Of a stretch of DNA of 64,000 bases, positions 46,994 through 57,166 are shown piece by piece. Numbering within the stretch: the first letter of the stretch is position 1; each line of letters opens with the position of its first letter. A program made the translations under genes and the position numbers. Origin of the DNA: Mangrovivirga cuniculi (GTDB lineage Bacteria; Bacteroidota; Bacteroidia; Cytophagales; Cyclobacteriaceae); assembly GCF_005166025.1 (NCBI RefSeq), contig NZ_CP028923.1, forward strand, positions 682,001 to 746,000. The letters run 5' to 3'. Under the pieces are notes generated by a model. The model saw only the letters and a list, made by a program, of their open reading frames with translations, searched no databases and was not told the DNA's origin.

Positions 46994-48223
46994 ATGCTGG
47001 AATGGATTAAAAAGTCTGGTCCTGGAGCAATGATTGCAGCAGCTTTCATCGGTCCGGGCACTGTCACAACAGCTTCTGTAGCCGGAGCTTCTTTTGGTTA
47101 TACACTTATCTGGGCATTGGTGTTTTCAATTTTTGCCACTGTGGTTGTTCAGGAAATGTCCCTTCGATTGGGTGTGATCGGAAAGATCGGAGTAGGTGAA
47201 GCAGTTAGAGGGAGTGCCAAAAATAAATTTTTAAGGACATTATTTCTTGTTCTTATATTTTCGGCAATTATTATCGGCAACACAGCTTATGAGGGAGGCA
47301 ATTTAAGAGGTGCTTCTTTGGGGTTTCCTGATCAGGATTTTCAATATTTAGGATTCAACTTAAATTGGGCTTTTATCCTCGCTTTTATTGCCGGTTTCAC
47401 CTTCCTTTATTTTGGTAGAGTCGAATTTATCGAGCGTATCATGGTGCTTTTTGTCGTATTGATGGGTTTAATTTTTATTTCAACAGCAATTTTCATTAAT
47501 CCTGATTGGTCAAAGGTTCTAAAAAGTCTGTTTGTCCCCCAGTTGAAAGAAGGCGCTGCTCCATTGATAGTTAGTTTAATAGGTACCACTGTAGTTCCAT
47601 ATAACATATTTCTACATGCTTCTTCCAGTAAAAAGAAATGGCAAAATGAAAAAGATCTTTCTACTGCCAGAAAAGATTCCATAACTTCAATAGTGTTCGG
47701 AGGACTAATCACTTTAGCTATAATTATTACTTCTGCAGCTGCATATCAAGGATCTATAAATGTAATTACAGATAGATCTTCAATTAATTTAGGTTTACAA
47801 CTCGAGCCTGTAATGGGATCTTTTGCATCGATGTTTATTGGGCTTGGGTTATTTTTTGCCGGGATAACTTCAGCTGTAACAGCTCCCTTAGCAGCAGCAT
47901 ATACAGGAAGCGAAATATTTAATTTCCGAAATGATAAAAATTCTCTTAAATTCAGAATTGTATGGATGGTCGTATTCTTTGTTGGTGGGTTACTGGCAAT
48001 ATTAAATATCGATTCAATAGGGCTGATATTATTTGCCCAGGCAGCTAACGGAATTTTATTACCCCTCATTGTTGCCTTCCTGATATGGATAATGAATAAT
48101 AAAACTATATTAGGAAAACATAGAAATGGATATGTTGCTAATATTCTTGGACTAATAGTTTTAATAATTTCCTTACTTCTCGGAGTTAATTCTATTTCGG
48201 GAGTAATTCAACAAATTACCTGA
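46994..48223 (+). CDS. NRAMP-fold transporter, likely 5-oxoproline permease
   Basis: A 409-residue protein with about 11 membrane helices and an NRAMP-like sequence. The metal-binding residues of true NRAMP transporters are missing: TM1 has GPGTVTTAS where MntH has DPGN, and TM6 has VVPYNIFLHAS where MntH has MPHN. Metal transport is therefore doubtful. Its stop shares one base with the pxpA start, and in Bacillus subtilis the related ycsG lies in the same pxp (ycs-kip) locus. I infer uptake of 5-oxoproline (pyroglutamate) or a related acid. Confidence 0.8.
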   Translation: MLEWIKKSGPGAMIAAAFIGPGTVTTASVAGASFGYTLIWALVFSIFATVVVQEMSLRLGVIGKIGVGEAVRGSAKNKFLRTLFLVLIFSAIIIGNTAYEGGNLRGASLGFPDQDFQYLGFNLNWAFILAFIAGFTFLYFGRVEFIERIMVLFVVLMGLIFISTAIFINPDWSKVLKSLFVPQLKEGAAPLIVSLIGTTVVPYNIFLHASSSKKKWQNEKDLSTARKDSITSIVFGGLITLAIIITSAAAYQGSINVITDRSSINLGLQLEPVMGSFASMFIGLGLFFAGITSAVTAPLAAAYTGSEIFNFRNDKNSLKFRIVWMVVFFVGGLLAILNIDSIGLILFAQAANGILLPLIVAFLIWIMNNKTILGKHRNGYVANILGLIVLIISLLLGVNSISGVIQQIT

Positions 48224-48993
48224 TGCATAGAATAGATATTAATTGTGATATGGGAGAAAGTTACGGCCAGTTTCATGTTGGCAATGATGATATTTTATTT
48301 CCATACATCTCTTCAAGCAATATTGCATGTGGATATCATGGAGGTGACCCGTTATTTATTGAAAACACAATTATAAAAGCTTTAAATCTTAATTTGAATG
48401 TCGGGGCACATCCTTCTTACCCGGATCTTGCTGGATTTGGAAGAAGGAAAATGGAAATGTCATTCGATGAATTAAGGACGATCATAAAGTATCAGGTGTC
48501 TGCGGTGAAAGGGATATGCGAAAGCCTGGGAGGGAAGCTTTCTCACGTAAAACCTCATGGAGCTCTATATAATACTGCTGCTAATGATGAAAAAGTATCC
48601 TTAGCAATAGTGACAGCAATTAAAGAAATTGATAGCTCCCTAATACTTTTAGGGAAGTCTTTTAGCCAAATGGAAAAGGTAGCCAAAGAAAAAGAGGTGA
48701 AGTTTGCATCTGAGGCTTTTATGGATAGAAGATATGACAAAAGCGGGAATCTGGTACACCGTAGTATTTCTGAGGCCATAATTTCAAATCCCGATGATGC
48801 AGTAGCGCAGGCACTTGATATAATACTGAAAAAAAAGGTATTAACTATAGATAATGAGTATATTAATATAGAGTGCGATTCTTTATGTATTCATGGTGAT
48901 AATCCCATCGCAGGAAAAATACTTAAAAAATTAAAAAATTCTTTTGAGGAAAAAAATATTGAAATATCCCCACTATTAAATGTTAAAAATTAA
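48223..48993 (+). CDS. pxpA: 5-oxoprolinase subunit A (LamB/YcsF family)
   Basis: A 256-residue protein with the family signatures IDINCDMGESYG (4-15), NIACGYHGGDP, VGAHPSYPDLAGFGRR and HVKPHGALYN. PxpA works with PxpB and PxpC to open 5-oxoproline to glutamate with ATP in the cytoplasm, removing a metabolic damage product. Its start overlaps the transporter stop by one base, and its end overlaps pxpB by 14 bases. Confidence 0.93.
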   Translation: MHRIDINCDMGESYGQFHVGNDDILFPYISSSNIACGYHGGDPLFIENTIIKALNLNLNVGAHPSYPDLAGFGRRKMEMSFDELRTIIKYQVSAVKGICESLGGKLSHVKPHGALYNTAANDEKVSLAIVTAIKEIDSSLILLGKSFSQMEKVAKEKEVKFASEAFMDRRYDKSGNLVHRSISEAIISNPDDAVAQALDIILKKKVLTIDNEYINIECDSLCIHGDNPIAGKILKKLKNSFEEKNIEISPLLNVKN

Positions 48994-49672
48994 GCATTTA
49001 GGAAGTAAAGCATTATTAGTAGAATTCAGACAAAACATTGATTTAAAAATCAACAAGAAAGTCTATCAACTAGACTATTTAATTAAATCTAAAAATCTGG
49101 AAGGGGTTAATTACACTATTCCGGCATTCTGTTCTTTAACTGTTGGGTTTGACCCGGGTAAGATTTCTTATTTTGTTTTATCGGAATTTATTAAAGCATT
49201 GGCGAGTGAAAACCTGGATGAAGGAAAAGACTTTAATAATAAAGGGAATAAGCATACTATTCCAGTTTGTTATGATAAAAGACTGGCAATCGATATTGAA
49301 GAGGTAAAACAACAAACAGGACTCAATCGAAAACAAATAATTGAGCAACATACTTCAAAGGAATATACTGTACTTATGACAGGCTTTTTACCCGGATTTG
49401 TTTACCTGGGAAAGGTTTCGACTCAATTGCAATGTCGACGTAAACGCTCACCGGAGTTAAATATAGCAGCTGGTTCCGTCGGTCTTGCTGGTTCTCAAAC
49501 TGGTATATATCCTTTTGAATCTCCGGGAGGCTGGCAAATTATAGGTAGGACACCGGTGAAGACGCTAGACCTTTTTGAAGAAGACACTTTTTTATTCAAA
49601 GGTGGCGATAAAGTGAAGTTTGAATCTATTACATATGAAAAATTCGAACAAATGATAACAGGAAACAGGTAG
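48980..49672 (+). CDS. pxpB: 5-oxoprolinase subunit B (KipI family)
   Basis: A 230-residue carboxyltransferase-domain-1 protein: GSKALLVEF at the start, IPVCYD in the middle, and MTGFLPGFVYLGKV, the KipI hallmark, followed by AAGSVGLAGSQTGIYPFESPGGWQIIGRTP. In B. subtilis the homologue was first named as an inhibitor of kinase KinA, but the 5-oxoprolinase role is the general one. Pairs with PxpC. Confidence 0.92.
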   Translation: MLKIKHLGSKALLVEFRQNIDLKINKKVYQLDYLIKSKNLEGVNYTIPAFCSLTVGFDPGKISYFVLSEFIKALASENLDEGKDFNNKGNKHTIPVCYDKRLAIDIEEVKQQTGLNRKQIIEQHTSKEYTVLMTGFLPGFVYLGKVSTQLQCRRKRSPELNIAAGSVGLAGSQTGIYPFESPGGWQIIGRTPVKTLDLFEEDTFLFKGGDKVKFESITYEKFEQMITGNR

Positions 49673-49681
49673 TTTTAATAT

Positions 49682-50563
49682 ATGACAACCGGAATACTTA
49701 GGTTTATTAATGGAGGAATGTATACTGTCATCCAGGATTCTGGACGGGAAGGATATCGACATTTTGGTATACCTAGTGGAGGTTTTTTGGATCGTAAAAC
49801 TGCCGGATTTGCAAACCGGTTAGTGGGAAAGTCACCTGATAGTCCATTAATTGAAATCACCCTTTTAGGACCTGAATTTGTCATTTCTGGTTCTGTGCAT
49901 ATTGCATTATGTGGCCCGCCTTCCGAAATCTATGTAAATGGAACCGAAGCTAAAATGAACAAAACACTGTCTTTAAATGAGGGTGATACAGTTAAAATTA
50001 GCAGGGTAAGGTCCGGCTGTAGAGTTTATTTAGCATTTTCAGGTGAACCAGAACTACCTGAATGGTTAGGAAGCTGTTCTTCTGCCTCCTTAATATCTTC
50101 AATAGTTACTCCCTGGGCAATAATCAAAAAAGGGTATGTCCTTAACATTAAAAACACTGATTTACAGAAACTGGATAAAGATTCACCAAATAAAATTACT
50201 GAAATCACATTTCCTGCTGTAATCAGAGTGATGCCAGGTCCTGAATTTCATTGTTTCTTAAAAAAAGACATTAGTAATTTTTTTAAAATGGAGCATGAAG
50301 TATTACAGGATTCTAATAGGATGGGCATAAGGCTGAAATCCAGGATTGTTCCCAATAACAAAAAAAACATGATCTCGTCAGGAGTGGTTCCTGGCACAAT
50401 TCAAATTACTGAGGAAGGATTGCCAATTTTACTGTTAGCAGACGCTCAAACGACTGGTGGATACCTAAGAATAGCTAATGTGATTGAAGAAGATCTGGAT
50501 AGATGTGCACAATTAAGACCGGGAGAACAGTTTCTGTTAAAATTAATTGATTTCGATGATTAA
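49682..50563 (+). CDS. pxpC: 5-oxoprolinase subunit C (biotin-dependent carboxyltransferase family)
   Basis: A 293-residue carboxyltransferase-domain-2 protein with VIQDSGREGYRHFGIPSGGFLD near the start, RVMPGPEFHCF, SNRMGIRLKSR and QTTGGYLRIANVI. It completes the PxpABC enzyme and is the last gene of the four-gene operon. Its start lies 9 bases behind pxpB. Confidence 0.92.
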   Translation: MTTGILRFINGGMYTVIQDSGREGYRHFGIPSGGFLDRKTAGFANRLVGKSPDSPLIEITLLGPEFVISGSVHIALCGPPSEIYVNGTEAKMNKTLSLNEGDTVKISRVRSGCRVYLAFSGEPELPEWLGSCSSASLISSIVTPWAIIKKGYVLNIKNTDLQKLDKDSPNKITEITFPAVIRVMPGPEFHCFLKKDISNFFKMEHEVLQDSNRMGIRLKSRIVPNNKKNMISSGVVPGTIQITEEGLPILLLADAQTTGGYLRIANVIEEDLDRCAQLRPGEQFLLKLIDFDD

Positions 50564-50613
50564 GTAAAAAGGCATAATTTTTGAGATATGAGTTAATAAA
50601 AAATTATTGACCA

Positions 50614-51150
50614 ATGCACCGACTCATTCCTATTTTAGTCTTAATAGTTATAACCGGAATATCATGTTCAGTAAATAAAGATTTGGTTTTCACAGATTAC
50701 GAACCTGTTAGAGAAGAAAAATGTGTGATTAAACCTAATTTGATCTATGTTTTTAATGAACTGGATTATTTACCCTTTTCCATTGACACTGTTGGTTATA
50801 TTTATGTAGAAACATTTGATGAAAAAGCAATTAACACTCTGCATAGAATTCAATACGAGGCATGGAATAATTGCGCTAATGCTATTGGTTCAGTGCCTGA
50901 ATATCTTACAGACCAAACTAATTCATCAAGCAAGCAATCTGTACAATTAACTATCCCCGCATTGCGTATAAAGAGCACCAGGAAATTTGCTGAAGTTGAA
51001 GAAAACTATCACAGTTACGATACAGCTTTTGTGTATAATGCCAGAAGGCATATTAAAGATCAAAAAAACCGTATACAGGCAGCAAAAGTAGGGAATACCA
51101 TCGGTGGAGGAATTTTGCTTATAATGAGTTTATCTACATATTCAGAATAA
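50614..51150 (+). CDS. Hypothetical lipoprotein
   Basis: A 178-residue protein with a lipoprotein signal (ILVLIVITGISC, Cys18). The mature part has two further cysteines (EEKCVI, NNCANA) and a C-terminal hydrophobic stretch (GNTIGGGILLIMSLS). No family recognised. It lies 50 bases behind pxpC on the same strand. Confidence 0.6.
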   Translation: MHRLIPILVLIVITGISCSVNKDLVFTDYEPVREEKCVIKPNLIYVFNELDYLPFSIDTVGYIYVETFDEKAINTLHRIQYEAWNNCANAIGSVPEYLTDQTNSSSKQSVQLTIPALRIKSTRKFAEVEENYHSYDTAFVYNARRHIKDQKNRIQAAKVGNTIGGGILLIMSLSTYSE

Positions 51151-51186
51151 TTGCAACAATTATTCTGTTATAGCTGTTATTGAAGT

Positions 51187-51390
51187 ATGAAGCGGATGTA
51201 CAATGTTATAGGAGTTGTAACAGGGATGGTCCTTATTTATTTAGGAATGATTGCTTTCGATATTCCTTTCCCATTCGTTTTTACTTTATTCCTGGCAATC
51301 CATGTAGGCACTATTTATATGGTTTATACCATTCTCAAAGCTCCTTACAAGTCTAAGAAAACATTTGACCAGCAATGGTACGACCATTAA
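51187..51390 (+). CDS. Small membrane protein, 67 aa
   Basis: Two hydrophobic helices (VIGVVTGMVLIYLGMIAF and FPFVFTLFLAIHVGTIYMVY) and a basic tail. It lies 36 bases behind the hypothetical lipoprotein and ends exactly where the convergent glycosyltransferase gene ends. Function unknown. Confidence 0.55.
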   Translation: MKRMYNVIGVVTGMVLIYLGMIAFDIPFPFVFTLFLAIHVGTIYMVYTILKAPYKSKKTFDQQWYDH

Positions 51391-52596
51391 CTAAATCGAT
51401 TTTTGTGCTCTTTTGGCTCTTTCCCATACTACAGACTGAGATCCTTTAAAATGCCTGAATATTCCTTGTATCACTGAAATATTCATCATACAGAAATAAT
51501 AAGGGATAAAAAATGCTTTGATTCTAATCTCTTTACTTTCAAATAATAAACCAATAATAGCAAGCAGATAAAATAAGATCTGGCCATACGCCAAAAATTC
51601 GTAGATGGATGATTGGGTTGTCTGCCAAAGGTAAATATTTGTAAATAATAAAATGATTAATGCAAAAGGAGTAATAGTCCATCTTAAAACTCTATGAGAG
51701 ATGAATGCAAAGCTCAACCAGAAGTTATTAAAGAAATTGAAAGCGCTTTTCAATCTTGTAATCGCCTGAATACCACCGGCAGCAATGCGAACCTTTCTTT
51801 TTCGTTCTTCTTTGGAATTTGCAGAACTTCTTTCAGTAGCGTAGGCTTCAGGCTCATATGCTACTCTATATCCGGCAAGACTTATGCCGACTGTCATTAC
51901 AAAGTCTTCGATAATAGTATCAGAAGAAACCGGTTTATATAATTCGGTTCTAATCGCAAAAAGTTCCCCTGCAGCCCCAACAACAGATACTAACTCATCA
52001 TCCCATTTTTTTAATTTAGATTCATATTTCCAATAGAATCCTTCACCTGCTCCGGCAGCGTGATCTGAAGTGTTTTGTTCAATTCTTTTCTCTCCTGCTA
52101 CTGCACCCACTTTTTCATCATCAAAATGCCTGACAATATTTTTTAAAGCACTTTTATTAAGAAAAGTATTTGCATCAGTATAAATGATAATAGGTGACTT
52201 TACCAGAGGCATTACACGATCAACAGCTGCAATTTTACCTTTTCGCTCATCACTATGTTCTACAATAATATTTTCACCGGCTTTTTCGCGTAATAATTTT
52301 GTGGTGCGATCAGTCGAGCCATCTGTTACGAAAAGAATATTGAGCTTTTCTTTTGGGTAATCTAATTGAATAGAATTTTCCAGCTTATCCAGAATATCAT
52401 CCTCTTCATTATAAGCAGCTATTAAAAGAGTGATCTCCGGCCAGTCTTTCTTTTTGTGGATATCAGTGATTTTTCTTTTCCCCCTGAATATTCGTTTGAT
52501 CCTGGTAATCAGGAATAGTACAATTCCATATCCTATAAAGGTATAAATAACTATAAAAAGTGATATCCAAAAGATTAGTTTTACTAAAAAAATCAT
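51391..52596 (-). CDS. Membrane glycosyltransferase family 2
   Basis: A 401-residue enzyme with an N-terminal membrane helix (about 5-30), a GT-A domain with LLIAAYNEEDDI (57-68), FVTDGSTDRTT, and the metal-binding YTDANTFL (139-146), then ED and three C-terminal membrane helices (about 285-380). It resembles processive or lipid-linked sugar transferases, but the QxxRW motif of true synthases is replaced by RKVRIAAGG. Its substrate is unknown; the exopolysaccharide genes to the right suggest a surface polysaccharide. Confidence 0.82.
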   Translation of the reverse strand: MIFLVKLIFWISLFIVIYTFIGYGIVLFLITRIKRIFRGKRKITDIHKKKDWPEITLLIAAYNEEDDILDKLENSIQLDYPKEKLNILFVTDGSTDRTTKLLREKAGENIIVEHSDERKGKIAAVDRVMPLVKSPIIIYTDANTFLNKSALKNIVRHFDDEKVGAVAGEKRIEQNTSDHAAGAGEGFYWKYESKLKKWDDELVSVVGAAGELFAIRTELYKPVSSDTIIEDFVMTVGISLAGYRVAYEPEAYATERSSANSKEERKRKVRIAAGGIQAITRLKSAFNFFNNFWLSFAFISHRVLRWTITPFALIILLFTNIYLWQTTQSSIYEFLAYGQILFYLLAIIGLLFESKEIRIKAFFIPYYFCMMNISVIQGIFRHFKGSQSVVWERAKRAQKSI

Positions 52597-52705
52597 CCTG
52601 AAATAATGTAAGATTGCCTGGAATGTCTAATCGGTTAAGGGATTAAAACTAGCAACATAATAAGAATAAAGCAATATAAAATTATAATATAATTAGAATA
52701 AGTAT

Positions 52706-52713
52706 TATCTTTG
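52706..52713 (+). promoter_or_regulatory. Candidate -7 box of the adhesin operon
   Basis: TATCTTTG matches TAnnTTTG, 62 bases upstream of the adhesin ATG. No TTG at -33 was found. Confidence 0.45.
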
Positions 52714-52775
52714 AAATTCTAACGGGCCTAATCAACTTATACTTTTGAATTGTATTCATGTAAGTATCATGAACT

Positions 52776-55700
52776 ATGAAAAGATTTTTTTTAACGGGTA
52801 GCTTATGTTTCCTGGCAATAGTGATTTTTGGGAATTCAAATGGGTTTAGTCCTGAAAATTTGACCTTTGAAGCCAGTGTTTTTGCCGCAGCTCAAATCGA
52901 GCCTGTAGGTGATCAGTTTGTAGATGAAGGAGTTGAGTTTTCATACAGTTTTAATATTTCTGATGACGAAGACGATGTTCAGGATCTATCGATTTCCTTA
53001 AACGGACTACCATCCGGAGCAGTATTTGATAAATCTACACTTACTTTAACATGGACACCTGATGAGACTGAGGGAGGAAATCAATATAGCATTGAATTAA
53101 ACGTCGTTGATACAGATTTAAATTCAACAGTTGAAAGCTTTAGTATTACTGTAAACGAAACCAATATAGAGCCACAACTATCAATTACTGAGACTAATCA
53201 AATTTCACCGGAGTTAAACTTGGTAAATTTTGTTGCCGAGGCTATTGATCAGGATGTCCCGGAAAACCAGGTTAGTTTTTCACTGTCAGGTGATGCACCC
53301 TCCGGTGCTTCAATTGATCCTGTAACAGGCGAGTTTAATTGGACGCCAACTGAAGAACAAGGGCCCTCAACCTATGTTTTTGATATTTTGGCAACAGATG
53401 AACATGGTGGAGTAGGGCAGCATTCAATTAGTATTACTGTTGAGGAAGTTAATTCTGATCCGGTTATAGATCCGGTATCCAATAGTGAATTAGCGGAGTT
53501 AACCACCTTAAATATCAATTTAACATCGACGGATAGTGATTTGCCTCAGCAGGGATTAACTTATAGCTATACGGGAATTAGTTCTCCAAATGCAAGTATA
53601 GATGCAAGTACCGGTCAATTTACCTGGACCCCGTCTGAAGCTGAAGGGCCTGGCCAATATGAGCTATTTTTCACTGTGACAGATGAGTATGGAGGCACCT
53701 CTACTACTTCATCTTTAATTTCGATATTAGAAGACAATGAAGATCCGGAAATAGAAAACATAGATAATCAGACTATAAACGAAGGAGAAGCATGGACCTA
53801 TCAGGTTATAGCTACTGACGAGGATATTGAAGATGGAGAAAACCAGGTGTTATCTTATGATTTTAAGAATGGTTTTCCTGAGGGAATTTCTATAAATGGA
53901 TCAACTGGATTAATATCCTGGACTCCAAATGAATTACAAGGACCAGGTACTTATGAAGTTACTGTTCGTGTGAGAGATGACGGATCACCAAGAGGAATGG
54001 CTGAAGAGAAATTTAAAATTGATGTTCTCGAAACTAATACTGCACCTATATTAAATGATCCCGGGGATAAAATAGTTGATGAGCAAACAAAACTGGAGTT
54101 CACATTATTTTCAACAGACACGGATCGGCCCGAAAATGATATTGAATATTCAATAGTAAGTGGAGCTGCTTCCGGAATGTCATTGGATTCGAATACAGGG
54201 TTATTTTCATGGACCCCTTCTGAAAATCAGGGGCCCTCTACTTATTTGGTTACATTTAGTGCATCTGATGGTGAATTATCTGACACGAAAGATGTTGAAA
54301 TAACTGTTAATGAAGTAAACACATTGCCAGTCATCGGCACGATTAATGACCGAACTATTGATGAACAAACAATCCTATCGTTTACAGTAAATGCAAACGA
54401 CTCTGATATCCCGCAAAATACTATTAGCTATTCGTTGATATCCCCACCACAAGGGGCAGCAATAGATCCTTCAACGGGACAGTTTAGCTGGACTCCGACT
54501 GAATTACAAGGACCTGGAAATTATACTATCACTGTTGCAGTTAGCGACGGAATTGGTGAATCCACAAGGTCTTTTACTGTGGTAGTAAATGAGGTAAATA
54601 AGCCACCTGTTTTTACATCAGGTGCAATTACTGAGGCTCAGGAGAATGTAGAATATATATATAACGTCGTTGCTGAAGATCCTGATAATAACGATTATGT
54701 TACCTTAACCGTGCCTACACTTCCATCCTGGTTGACTTTTAATCAAACTGGTAATGGTACCGGAACTTTATCCGGAATACCTGGCAATAGTGATGTGACT
54801 GATAATGATGTTGTTATAAGAGCAACAGATAATTCCGGAGCTACAGCTACTCAGTCTTATTTTATTACATTTGAGATCGTTAATGACCCTCCTGAGATAA
54901 TAAGTAGTCCGGTAACTCAGGTTCAGGAGGGAGCAGAATATTTATATAATATTATAGCTACCGACCCTGATCCCAACGAACAATTAACTTTTACTGGACT
55001 TAACATACCTGAATGGCTGACACTTACAGATAACGGAGATGGAAAGGCTACATTGACCGGTGTACCAACTCAGGCAAATGTTGGTAGTAATTCTGTTTCA
55101 ATAAGAGTTTCTGATAGGGATGGACTGACAGATTCACAATCATTTAATATAAATGTGCAGGATAGTCCTGATCGACCAGTATTGAACAATGCGATATTAC
55201 AGGTTAATGAAGATGATACTTTACGATTGAATTCTCAGCTCTTTGAACAATATTATAGTGATCCTGACAATGATCCATTATCCACAGTAAGAGTAATTGC
55301 AATCCCTTCTAATGGAGCATTGTATTTAAATCAAATGAATGTTGTTGCAGATCAAATAATTGCGGCAGACCAATTAGACGATTTCTATTATGTACCAGAC
55401 GAGGACTACATTGGAGCAGATTCTATTCGATTAAGGGTGTCTGACGGGGTAGAAACCGCAGTTAATGCTACCTGGTGGAGAATTAACGTGGTTGGAGTTA
55501 ATGATAAACCTGAAATCCTAAACTTTAATGATTTTGATTTTTTCTATAATGGCTTTTTAGATCTTCAACCAATTGTTGAGTTCGGTGAGATAATAGACAA
55601 TGATAGCGAAACGATTGCTTTTATGGAAGCTTATTTTACTACCAGCTATCAAGAAGAAGATTTTCTTTGGTTTGACCTGGCCGGTACTGATTTAACAGGC

Positions 55701-56168
55701 TCATATGATCCTTCATCTGGAGTATTTCGAGTTGAAGGAATTTCTTCAAAAGCTGAATACGAACAGGTCTTAAATACTTTGTCTTACGGGTTTGATGGTG
55801 AAGCTGAACCACGGCCTTTCCCTCGTGGCATAGGAGTGGTAATTAGTGATGGGTCGAATTTAAGTGATGTCTATGAGCGTATAATGACTTTTGAAAACGC
55901 TACAATAAGATTGGATATCGTAGATGCTTTTACTCCAAATAGTGATGGAGTAAATGACACTTGGAGTATTCTTAATTTGGAATTTTTTGATACTGTAATA
56001 ATCAGGGTGTTTGATATTGAAGGAAGACAGGTTTTTATTTCTGATGGATATCAGGAAGAGTGGGATGGTACCTCAGGTGGTGAAGCACTTCCTTCAGGGA
56101 CCTATTATTATGTGATAGATTTAGACAGGGGCCGAATGCAAAAAGGTTCCGTAACGATATTAAAATGA
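52776..56168 (+). CDS. Large Ig/cadherin-like adhesin with T9SS type B sorting domain
   Basis: A 1130-residue exported protein. After a signal peptide come six Ig-like modules of about 95 residues marked by WTP-x-E-x-x-GPxxY (for example FNWTPTEEQGPSTY), two putative-Ig modules (PSWLTF..LSGIP; PEWLTL..LTGVP), and a cadherin-like domain with YYSDPDNDPL (about 810-910). The last 90 residues are a gliding-motility-associated (type B) C-terminal domain: VDAFTPNSDGVNDTW, IIRVFDIEGRQVF and GTYYYVIDL. Proteins of this kind are exported by T9SS and usually paired with a PorP/SprF protein, which follows with a 4-base overlap. Role: surface adhesion, probably in gliding or colonisation. Confidence 0.88.
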   Translation: MKRFFLTGSLCFLAIVIFGNSNGFSPENLTFEASVFAAAQIEPVGDQFVDEGVEFSYSFNISDDEDDVQDLSISLNGLPSGAVFDKSTLTLTWTPDETEGGNQYSIELNVVDTDLNSTVESFSITVNETNIEPQLSITETNQISPELNLVNFVAEAIDQDVPENQVSFSLSGDAPSGASIDPVTGEFNWTPTEEQGPSTYVFDILATDEHGGVGQHSISITVEEVNSDPVIDPVSNSELAELTTLNINLTSTDSDLPQQGLTYSYTGISSPNASIDASTGQFTWTPSEAEGPGQYELFFTVTDEYGGTSTTSSLISILEDNEDPEIENIDNQTINEGEAWTYQVIATDEDIEDGENQVLSYDFKNGFPEGISINGSTGLISWTPNELQGPGTYEVTVRVRDDGSPRGMAEEKFKIDVLETNTAPILNDPGDKIVDEQTKLEFTLFSTDTDRPENDIEYSIVSGAASGMSLDSNTGLFSWTPSENQGPSTYLVTFSASDGELSDTKDVEITVNEVNTLPVIGTINDRTIDEQTILSFTVNANDSDIPQNTISYSLISPPQGAAIDPSTGQFSWTPTELQGPGNYTITVAVSDGIGESTRSFTVVVNEVNKPPVFTSGAITEAQENVEYIYNVVAEDPDNNDYVTLTVPTLPSWLTFNQTGNGTGTLSGIPGNSDVTDNDVVIRATDNSGATATQSYFITFEIVNDPPEIISSPVTQVQEGAEYLYNIIATDPDPNEQLTFTGLNIPEWLTLTDNGDGKATLTGVPTQANVGSNSVSIRVSDRDGLTDSQSFNINVQDSPDRPVLNNAILQVNEDDTLRLNSQLFEQYYSDPDNDPLSTVRVIAIPSNGALYLNQMNVVADQIIAADQLDDFYYVPDEDYIGADSIRLRVSDGVETAVNATWWRINVVGVNDKPEILNFNDFDFFYNGFLDLQPIVEFGEIIDNDSETIAFMEAYFTTSYQEEDFLWFDLAGTDLTGSYDPSSGVFRVEGISSKAEYEQVLNTLSYGFDGEAEPRPFPRGIGVVISDGSNLSDVYERIMTFENATIRLDIVDAFTPNSDGVNDTWSILNLEFFDTVIIRVFDIEGRQVFISDGYQEEWDGTSGGEALPSGTYYYVIDLDRGRMQKGSVTILK

Positions 56169-57166
56169 TGAGACCAATTTTCATTATAATATTTATATAC
56201 CTGGGAGTGCATTCCTTGAATGCGCAAAACATCCCTTTTTATAGCCAGGATCAAAGAGCTATGTTGCTTTATAATCCTGCTTTGGTTGGTTTAGAGGATT
56301 TCACACAGGTGCAGGTTGGATATAAAATGTTTTATCCAAAGATCCCTAATGCACCTCAACTTATAACAGCCTCAATTGAATTTAATCTAGGTAATGATCT
56401 TAAACAGTCAACCGACCAAATAAGAGTAAGTGATAAAGAAGCGCTATTGGAAATGGCTGATAAAGGAGGTGTCGGTGTAAAGCATGGATTGGGTTTTTCA
56501 TTCCAGGGTTTTGATGAATTTGGAATATTTTTTAATCGTGCTATTGCTAGTTATAATCTTAAGCTACCTTTGAATGAAAATCTGAAATTATCCGGTGGAG
56601 CTCAAATAGAGTACCTGGGTATTTCTGTAAATCCTGATAAGTACACTCTACGGGATGAACAAAATGATCAGTTTTATCAGAGCTTACTTCAATCAGGATC
56701 TAATGCATCATATTTGAATTTAGGGTTGGGCGCTGCCCTTTTAGGTAATAAATTTTATGCAGGTGTTTCGGTAAACAATGTAGTTAGTTCTCCTATTTCA
56801 GATGAGCCTGTAGATAATATAGACCCTGATTTAATGGTGACTGCACATGCGGCATATTATTTCGATAATTTTGCAAATATTGTTATATCTCCGATGGTTT
56901 CATTTTATAACCATCCGAATCTGGGAGATATATATAGTGGACAGGTCAGAATGTTTTACAAGGATCTTGGCTATTTTGGAATTGGAGGAGGAAATAGAAC
57001 CTCATTCTATGTGCCATTGGGAGTAAATGTGACTGATTTTATAACAATTAACTATACCTATTCAATTCTTGATCAGGATAAAACCGGACTCGGAACTTCC
57101 AATCATGAATTATTTTTGTTATTTGCAATAGGAAATAGAAAAGAAGCAAAAAGATTCAATAAGTGA
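56165..57166 (+). CDS. PorP/SprF-family T9SS outer-membrane protein
   Basis: A 333-residue outer-membrane beta-barrel with a signal peptide (MMRPIFIIIFIYLGVHSLNA). QDQRAMLLYNPALVGLEDF is the conserved opening of the PorP/SprF family, and the C-terminus has the alternating aromatic pattern of barrel strands. PorP/SprF proteins attach type B cargo to the cell surface. It overlaps the adhesin by 4 bases and ends on GTGA shared with the next gene, so all three are translationally coupled. Confidence 0.9.
   Translation: MMRPIFIIIFIYLGVHSLNAQNIPFYSQDQRAMLLYNPALVGLEDFTQVQVGYKMFYPKIPNAPQLITASIEFNLGNDLKQSTDQIRVSDKEALLEMADKGGVGVKHGLGFSFQGFDEFGIFFNRAIASYNLKLPLNENLKLSGGAQIEYLGISVNPDKYTLRDEQNDQFYQSLLQSGSNASYLNLGLGAALLGNKFYAGVSVNNVVSSPISDEPVDNIDPDLMVTAHAAYYFDNFANIVISPMVSFYNHPNLGDIYSGQVRMFYKDLGYFGIGGGNRTSFYVPLGVNVTDFITINYTYSILDQDKTGLGTSNHELFLLFAIGNRKEAKRFNK

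Noticed and set aside
46994-48223. Manganese/iron transporter MntH
   Set aside because: The conserved metal ligands in TM1 and TM6 are absent and the operon is for 5-oxoproline.
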